Source: Bacteroidales bacterium (GTDB taxonomy: Bacteria > Bacteroidota > Bacteroidia > Bacteroidales > ML635J-15). From it: a stretch of 11,248 nucleotides of DNA. Shown in pieces: positions 7,448-11,248 of the stretch. The DNA lies in assembly GCA_028696755.1 (NCBI GenBank), contig JAQVGK010000058.1:1-11248 (forward strand), in the 5' to 3' direction. The notes under the pieces are model-generated. The model saw nothing but the letters and a program-made list of their open reading frames with translations. It had not been told where the DNA came from and did not search any database. Each line of letters begins with the position of its first letter. The first letter of the stretch is position 1. A program made the position numbers and the translations under genes.

Positions 7448-8440
7448 ATGGAAACTGTATTAAGTGGAATAAGATCAACGGGAAACCTACATTTGGGAAA
7501 TTACTTGGGTGCTGTGCAGAATTTTGTCAAAATGCAACACGATAACAACTGCTATTTTTTTATTGCTGATTATCATTCACTCACAACACATCCAACTCCC
7601 GAAAATTTGCATCGCAGTGTTCGCCAGGTTTTGGTTGAGTATCTTGCTGCTGGAATCGATCCTGAGAAATCGACACTTTACATACAGAGCGATGTTCCCG
7701 AAATTACGGAGTTGTATTTATTGCTAAACATGAACGCCTATCTTGGCGAACTCGAACGCACAACTTCGTTTAAAGACAAAGCCAGACAACAACCCGAGAA
7801 TGTAAATGCAGGATTGTTAACATATCCAGTGCTTATGGCTGCCGATATTGTCATTCACCATGCCGATAAAGTTCCAGTAGGAAAAGATCAGGAGCAGAAT
7901 CTAGAAATGGCCCGTAAGTTTGCACGCAGGTTTAATAATATGTACAATGTCGAATATTTTAAAGAGCCTGTTGCTTACAATTTTGGCAAAGAATTAATAA
8001 AAATACCTGGATTAGATGGAACTGGTAAAATGGGAAAATCGGAAGGAAATGGATTATTTTTAGCCGATGACGAAGCTGTAATCCGCAAAAAAATTATGCG
8101 CGCTGTTACTGATGCCGGACCAACGGAACCAAACTCGACAATGCCCGAAGTAATTGCAAACTTGTTTACAATTATGGATATTGTTTCTACACCAGATACA
8201 GTAAAATTCTTTAAGGACAAATATGCAAGCTGCGAAATTAGATATGGCGACCTCAAAAAACAACTTGCCGAGGATGTTGTAAAACTGATAGCTCCAATTA
8301 ATGCACGAATTAAAGATATTGACTCCGACAGCGAATATCTAAGCAAAGTTGCAAAACTTGGCGCCGAAAAAGCTCGCGAAAGTGCTGCTAAAACCTTAAA
8401 AGAAGTAAGAGAAATTATTGGGTTTAGGAAGTTTTGGTAG
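7448..8440 (+). CDS. trpS: Tryptophanyl-tRNA synthetase
   Basis: 330 aa, the usual length for bacterial TrpRS. This class I synthetase charges tRNA-Trp with tryptophan using ATP. The HIGH-type motif is H15-L16-G17-N18 (TGNLHLGNYLGA), the KMSKS-type motif is K194-M195-G196-K197-S198, and 'MAADIVIHHADKVPVGKDQEQNLEMAR' contains the conserved tryptophan/adenylate pocket sequence. The C-terminal helix ends in GFRKFW. The gene is complete and looks functional. The last 30 codons and stop are duplicated at 9309-9403 with only synonymous changes, so the present 3' end of trpS may derive from recombination with incoming DNA. Confidence 0.97.
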   Translation: METVLSGIRSTGNLHLGNYLGAVQNFVKMQHDNNCYFFIADYHSLTTHPTPENLHRSVRQVLVEYLAAGIDPEKSTLYIQSDVPEITELYLLLNMNAYLGELERTTSFKDKARQQPENVNAGLLTYPVLMAADIVIHHADKVPVGKDQEQNLEMARKFARRFNNMYNVEYFKEPVAYNFGKELIKIPGLDGTGKMGKSEGNGLFLADDEAVIRKKIMRAVTDAGPTEPNSTMPEVIANLFTIMDIVSTPDTVKFFKDKYASCEIRYGDLKKQLAEDVVKLIAPINARIKDIDSDSEYLSKVAKLGAEKARESAAKTLKEVREIIGFRKFW

Positions 8441-8442
8441 GA
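8348..8442 (+). repeat. Direct repeat copy 1: 3' end of trpS
   Basis: The 95 bp from codon 301 of trpS to two bases past the stop codon match 9309-9403 at a constant offset of 961 bp, with three mismatches (8389/9350, 8422/9383, 8431/9392). The longest identical run is 41 bp (8348-8388). Similarity stops abruptly at both ends. The geometry resembles attachment sites of elements that integrate in the 3' end of a gene and restore its reading frame. Confidence 0.95.
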
Positions 8443-8628
8443 ATATGGATTTTAAGTATAACGGTTGCAGCAATATTTTGTGCGAGCGTTGGTTACTAAA
8501 ATTTGTCAAATTTACTATAAATTTTCGAAACTGCGACTTCCGTTCGGTTACCCACCCAAACCCCGCATGAAATATAGGTGTTATTAGGGGTTGTTAGTTG
8601 TCTGACATCAATATGGGTTTTTAAGCTT
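8443..8628. other. Structured non-coding block beside trpS
   Basis: No reading frame of interest was found. The block contains AACCCC/GGGGTT (8559-8564, 8587-8592) around a 22-base loop, three AAATTT motifs in 8500-8526, and G/C-rich patches (8481-8490, 8551-8567) unlike the surrounding AT-rich DNA. It lies directly downstream of the lipoprotein stop codon on the minus strand. My impression is that similar sequences recur beside small cargo genes in Bacteroidota, which would suggest a repeated or cassette-associated element; this is from memory and unproven. Confidence 0.35.
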
Positions 8629-8979
8629 TCACTTTGTTTTGACCACCTCATAGTAAAGCAAAGTACTATCCAGTCGATAAATTGTTGTGAAGTTTTCATC
8701 TAATAAGAATTTAAGTGTCCGATTATTTACTAACCCATATTGATTATAAAGCAAAACTAGAGTGTCGCCATTAATATTCCATTTGCCCCAGTATTTACGT
8801 GGATGATTTGAAAAACCGCTTTGAAATGCAGATTCTCTAAACACACCATTTTTTTTCAGTATTATTTTCTCCCTATTATTGTGAAACTTCTTGTTGTTTT
8901 GTAAGACACTTGTGTGGCAAGAAACAACAAATATTATTATGAGAACTGCAAAGGAAATATTTTTAATTTTCTTTTTCAT
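8629..8979 (-). CDS. Small putative lipoprotein, 116 aa
   Basis: A lysine-rich N-terminus, a hydrophobic core (about 8-19) and a lipobox V18-V19-S20-C21 predict a signal-peptidase-II-processed lipoprotein. The mature part of about 95 residues is beta-rich, with 'YWGKWNINGDTLVLLYNQYG' followed by 'LKFLLDENFTTIYRLDSTLLYYE'. This layout (a GKW..GDTL core, then paired strands) recurs in small periplasmic lipoproteins of Bacteroidota without known function. It starts at ATG 8979. It is the only gene between the two trpS-tail copies and is transcribed toward trpS. No partner gene is seen. Confidence 0.75.
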   Translation of the reverse strand: MKKKIKNISFAVLIIIFVVSCHTSVLQNNKKFHNNREKIILKKNGVFRESAFQSGFSNHPRKYWGKWNINGDTLVLLYNQYGLVNNRTLKFLLDENFTTIYRLDSTLLYYEVVKTK

Positions 8980-9012
8980 GGTCTGCTATTCTGTTTTGTT
9001 GTAGTTCTTGAA

Positions 9013-9036
9013 TATGAATTTTATTATTAATTCATA
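9013..9036. repeat. 8-bp perfect inverted repeat upstream of the lipoprotein gene
   Basis: TATGAATT (9013-9020) and AATTCATA (9029-9036) flank an 8-bp spacer, 33 bp upstream of the lipoprotein start codon. The position and symmetry fit a dimeric regulator's operator; no regulator is encoded nearby. Confidence 0.5.
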
Positions 9037-9086
9037 CAATTATTTGGTGTATTTTTCCTTAAATTTAAAAAAATGATGTTTCGGAA

Positions 9087-9115
9087 TAGCGGTTTTTTTT
9101 CTCTAATTGCCGCTA
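9087..9115. repeat. 6-bp inverted repeat TAGCGG/CCGCTA
   Basis: TAGCGG (9087-9092) and CCGCTA (9110-9115) enclose a 17-base loop that begins with eight T residues. The arms are GC-rich islands in AT-rich DNA. The T-run lies inside the loop rather than after the stem, so it is not a standard terminator. Confidence 0.4.
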
Positions 9116-9193
9116 ACTCTATTGTAAGAAGCAAAAAATTCTCTTTTTCTGCATTTCTCCCAACTATTCTATTCATGTTTTAATGTTTATACC

Positions 9194-9228
9194 TCGCTGT
9201 AAATGTAATTATTTTTAAGTTACAGCGA
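9194..9228. repeat. 9-bp perfect inverted repeat TCGCTGTAA/TTACAGCGA
   Basis: The arms at 9194-9202 and 9220-9228 are perfectly complementary across a 17-base AT-rich loop, 81 bp before the second trpS tail. No T-run follows directly. It could be a protein-binding site, a weak hairpin, or an element end. Confidence 0.55.
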
Positions 9229-9308
9229 AATATAAATTTTATTTTTTAGCTATTTTAACTCTTTTCAAACATAATCATCACACAGCATGTACCTATAGAA
9301 ATCAATAT

Positions 9309-9403
9309 GTTGCAAAACTTGGCGCCGAAAAAGCTCGCGAAAGTGCTGCAAAAACCTTAAAAGAAGTAAGAGAAATTATTGGTTTTAGGAAATTTTGGTA
9401 GGA
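9309..9403 (+). pseudogene. Orphan trpS 3' end (direct repeat copy 2)
   Basis: The sequence encodes exactly the last 30 residues of TrpRS plus TAG (9399-9401), without the rest of the gene. It matches 8348-8442 at 92 of 95 positions. All three differences are third-position and synonymous: GCT/GCA (Ala), GGG/GGT (Gly) and AAG/AAA (Lys). This pattern indicates that the two tails diverged while both belonged to functional trpS genes, rather than by drift after a local duplication. The convergent abiEii stop codon (9404-9406) begins two bases after its TAG. It is either the displaced host tail (attR-like) or a tail carried in by foreign DNA. Confidence 0.93.
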
Positions 9404-10186
9404 TTATAAAGAGTCGAAAAAATCAGCCACTTTTAACACTTTTTCCGAACTTTTTTTATCAAAAATTAAATGCTCGAAATCTCGTTTTTTGTTGTTAAGA
9501 TTAACATTTTTGAGCATTTCACTCACTGCAATTTTTAAATCTTGTAAATTAGAAATGTTGCACTTTGACGATAAAAAATTGTAATCGGGCACAGTTTGCG
9601 AAAGGAGAAACATCACATCATAGAAATCTCTCCCTTTTTGTCGCGACAACATTGCCGAAATTTTCATTGCACACAGTACTTCGTCTGGAGGAACTGGGAA
9701 TGCGAAAAAGAATCCACAACCTTTAATATTTGTAAGTTTCGTTTTATATTCAAAGTGCTGATTCTGACTTTCTAATTTGATTAAAAACCGCTCATCTTTA
9801 TGTCCCGATAATCCTAGTCCAAATAAAAGCTCCGGGAAATAAATATTGCTACGAAAGGCTTTTAGCTTTCCGTCTTGTGGTAATTTTTCAACAACATTAA
9901 ATCCATTCCTTTTAAGGTACTTAACAACGCTATTGCTCATAGTGTTAAATTCTGCCTCAGTAAAATCAGAGCAATCAAAGTCAAGATCTTCCGAAAACCT
10001 ATCAATTCCCTTTGTTAATCGAAGATTTGTTCCACCAATAAATGCAATCTTACGAATATAAGTTGAAGTGGAAAGAAAATCTAATATCATCAATTGGAGA
10101 TACTCCTTCAACATATATTTTTTGTGTAATGGATTAGCCTTGATATAATCTGGAAAGAAATTTTCGATATAATTTAACTGTATCAT
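9404..10186 (-). CDS. abiEii: AbiEii-family nucleotidyltransferase toxin
   Basis: 260 aa. The nucleotidyltransferase (DUF1814, AbiEii/AbiGii) signature is present: G51-G52-T53 in 'FIGGTNLRL', then 'RFSEDLDFD' with the metal-binding acidic pair D67 and D69, and the downstream 'K175-ISAMLSRQ-K184-G-R186-DFYD' motif. Family members act as bacteriostatic toxins and in phage abortive infection; some relatives transfer nucleotides to tRNA acceptor ends. All expected catalytic residues are present, so the toxin is probably active. The start ATG 10186 overlaps the antitoxin stop by four bases (ATGA), indicating translational coupling. It ends two bases from the orphan trpS tail. Confidence 0.93.
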   Translation of the reverse strand: MIQLNYIENFFPDYIKANPLHKKYMLKEYLQLMILDFLSTSTYIRKIAFIGGTNLRLTKGIDRFSEDLDFDCSDFTEAEFNTMSNSVVKYLKRNGFNVVEKLPQDGKLKAFRSNIYFPELLFGLGLSGHKDERFLIKLESQNQHFEYKTKLTNIKGCGFFFAFPVPPDEVLCAMKISAMLSRQKGRDFYDVMFLLSQTVPDYNFLSSKCNISNLQDLKIAVSEMLKNVNLNNKKRDFEHLIFDKKSSEKVLKVADFFDSL

Positions 10187-10800
10187 AACTCATATGCTTT
10201 TAAGAATTTGCCAACTCTTTTCTCCAATTGTATTATTCCAAATTTTTGTGAATACAATTGCAGTTTTTCAATATCTAATTCATCATGTAAAAAGTCAAAA
10301 TCAAATCTTAAGTCAATAAAATCTGTCTCTTTTTTATAAAATGGGTATAAATATAATAAATCAAGCAAAGCTTTTTCGGGCTCCGCTATGTAAAAATTTC
10401 GTCCATTCGCAGTGGTTTTAATTACAAATCCAAAATATGCGGATTCTTTTACCGAATTATATAAAAATCTTCCAAAATTGTTTTCAAATTCAACTGTCTT
10501 TATAGTTGAAACACTGGTGATTGTTGAAACAGATTCGGGAATTAACCCATAAAATGATAATGCAGAATGTAAACTAATGTACGAGGGACGGTAAATTTTA
10601 TTTGCTAAATAAAACGAAAATCCTGATTCTCCGAGATATTCTGGAAATGTATAGTATCCCTGACGAAGTTTTAATATGTAGCCTTTTTTAACCCAGTTTG
10701 TAAGATTGTTCTTGTCAAAACTAGGATCAAATGCATAAACCTGATTTGTATTAAAACAAACTAAATTAAATAACTGGCTACGAAATTCAATGAAACTCAT
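10183..10800 (-). CDS. abiEi: AbiEi-family antitoxin, winged-helix transcriptional repressor
   Basis: 205 aa. The N-terminal winged helix (about 1-55) ends in 'KKGYILKLRQGYYTF', the wing characteristic of AbiEi. The C-terminal antitoxin domain has 'SYISLHSALSFYGLIPE' and 'AEPEKALLDLLYLYP', both family hallmarks. In type IV systems the antitoxin neutralises the toxin without stable binding, and AbiEi represses its own operon by binding inverted repeats. A large palindrome covering the promoter directly upstream agrees with that. The gene starts at ATG 10800 and its TGA overlaps the toxin ATG. The order (antitoxin first) is canonical. Confidence 0.92.
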   Translation of the reverse strand: MSFIEFRSQLFNLVCFNTNQVYAFDPSFDKNNLTNWVKKGYILKLRQGYYTFPEYLGESGFSFYLANKIYRPSYISLHSALSFYGLIPESVSTITSVSTIKTVEFENNFGRFLYNSVKESAYFGFVIKTTANGRNFYIAEPEKALLDLLYLYPFYKKETDFIDLRFDFDFLHDELDIEKLQLYSQKFGIIQLEKRVGKFLKAYEL

Positions 10801-10804
10801 GTTG

Positions 10805-10854
10805 TTTTATTTCTATATTTCCGCAAATATACGGAATTACAGAAATAAAATCAA
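10805..10854 (-). promoter_or_regulatory. abiE promoter embedded in a 46-bp palindromic operator
   Basis: TTG (10854-10852), a 20-bp spacer and TATATTTG (10831-10824) form a consensus Bacteroidota promoter on the minus strand. Arms of 19 bp, 10805-10823 and 10832-10850, are complementary at 17 of 19 positions, and the 8 bp between them are exactly the -7 box. One arm fills the -33/-7 spacer; the other covers the start point and leader up to four bases before ATG 10800. An AbiEi dimer bound here would block the promoter, giving negative autoregulation. Confidence 0.85.
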
Positions 10855-10877
10855 TTTTTTTTATCTTAAATCTCAGT

Positions 10878-11248
10878 TTACCTAACAAATTTTCCAGTTA
10901 AAACGGAATCATTTGCATTAATAACTACAATGTACAAGCCCTGTTCAAAATCAGAAACATCAATTTTATCAAATCCCGATTCAACTGTTTTTACCAACTT
11001 TCCATTTATGTCGAAAATTTGAACTAACCTATAATTCTCGTTTTGATTTAAGTGTATGTAATCTTTTGTGGGATTTGGGAAAACAATAACTTTATTAGTC
11101 AATTCTGTCTCTATCGAATTCTCCTCGTAAGGGTAAGCTAATTGATTTTCGAGAGCGAAAGGAACATAGTATTGAAAAGAGTTAGTCGTAAGTGTTGTAA
11201 ACGAAGTATGTTGTGGATGTTCAAAACTGCTTACAAAAATTTCGATAT
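10878..11248 (-). CDS. C-terminal part of a T9SS-exported protein (type A sorting domain), 5' end outside window
   Basis: 123 residues are visible and the frame is open to the right edge. An in-frame TTG at 11102 is not a credible start, since the frame continues upstream with 'YVPFALENQLAYPY'. The last 74 residues form a type A T9SS C-terminal domain: 'VFPNPTKDYIHL', then 'VQIFDINGKLVKTV', 'DVSDFEQGLYIVVI', and the final basic 'TGKFVR'. This domain directs export through the T9SS and is normally cleaved by the PorU sortase at the surface. The function of the protein itself is not visible. The gene ends 23 bp before the abiE -33 box, and no terminator is seen between them. Confidence 0.88.
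   Translation of the reverse strand, partial: IEIFVSSFEHPQHTSFTTLTTNSFQYYVPFALENQLAYPYEENSIETELTNKVIVFPNPTKDYIHLNQNENYRLVQIFDINGKLVKTVESGFDKIDVSDFEQGLYIVVINANDSVLTGKFVR

Larger units (their letters stand above)
8443..9308. mobile_element. Segment bounded by trpS-tail repeats; possible integrated or decayed element
   Basis: These 866 bp lie between two direct 95-bp copies of the trpS 3' end. They hold one lipoprotein gene, a non-coding block at the left and three perfect inverted repeats at the right. There is no recombinase, transposase or replication gene, so if this is an element it is a remnant, a cassette or non-autonomous. The call rests on the repeat geometry alone. Confidence 0.45.
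8980..9308. other. AT-rich gene-free stretch upstream of the lipoprotein
   Basis: This 329-bp stretch is strongly AT-rich and contains three perfect inverted repeats, listed separately. A 36-codon frame on the plus strand from ATG 9073 to TAA 9183 is not supported by anything else. No consensus TAnnTTTG promoter for the lipoprotein gene was found, so its promoter is unclear. Confidence 0.5.

Noticed and set aside
7975..8346. Antisense frames of 123 and 67 codons within trpS
   Set aside because: They are shadows of a strongly conserved gene on the other strand.
8496..8699. 67-codon minus-strand frame overlapping the lipoprotein 3' end
   Set aside because: It overlaps the non-coding block and the lipoprotein in a different frame, and its sequence resembles no family.
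9073..9183. 36-codon plus-strand frame starting ATGATG
   Set aside because: Too short, with no promoter or homology I recognise, in AT-rich DNA where such frames arise by chance.
8443..9308. A classical insertion sequence between the trpS repeats
   Set aside because: There is no transposase frame and no terminal inverted repeats at the segment ends, and 95-bp flanking repeats are far longer than IS target duplications.
1..11248. CRISPR array, IS terminal repeats or a replication origin
   Set aside because: No regularly spaced repeats, transposase, or origin-type repeat cluster was seen on either strand.

Overview
The window looks like the chromosome of a low-GC member of the Bacteroidota. 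The evidence is two type IX secretion (T9SS) related genes, a protein ending in a T9SS C-terminal sorting domain, promoters of the Bacteroidota type (TTG/TTTG about 20 bp upstream of TAnnTTTG), and starts without Shine-Dalgarno sequences. The genus cannot be read from the sequence.

Layout. Positions 1-4858 (minus strand) hold a two-gene unit: a PorV-family outer-membrane protein, then a very long C25 (gingipain/PorU-type) cysteine peptidase that runs off the left edge. Divergent to it lie pssA (phosphatidylserine synthase, 4968-5663), purS (5767-6018), and tRNA-His (6071-6145) with its own promoter and a strong terminator. A minus-strand pair follows: an 89-aa protein of unknown function and a cysteine-rich pentapeptide-repeat protein (6198-7045). 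After a 400-bp gene-free gap comes a complete trpS (7448-8440).

The accessory part begins at the end of trpS. The last 95 bp of the gene (codons 301-330, stop and two more bases) occur again 961 bp downstream, at 9309-9403, as a direct repeat with three mismatches, all synonymous. The segment between the copies carries one small lipoprotein gene, a structured non-coding block and several inverted repeats, but no recombinase. Two bases past the stop codon of the second trpS tail lies the stop codon of a convergent AbiEi/AbiEii (type IV) toxin-antitoxin operon (9404-10800). The abiE promoter sits inside a large palindrome whose 8-bp centre is exactly the -7 box. The window closes with the 3' end of a T9SS-exported protein gene.

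Reading. The left two thirds is mostly housekeeping (phospholipid synthesis, purine synthesis, tRNA, tRNA charging) plus T9SS-linked export. The region from 8348 rightwards looks like an integration hotspot at the 3' end of trpS, where incoming DNA has supplied or displaced a trpS tail and where a defence-type toxin-antitoxin system now resides. That interpretation is inference; the repeat and the synonymous pattern are directly visible.
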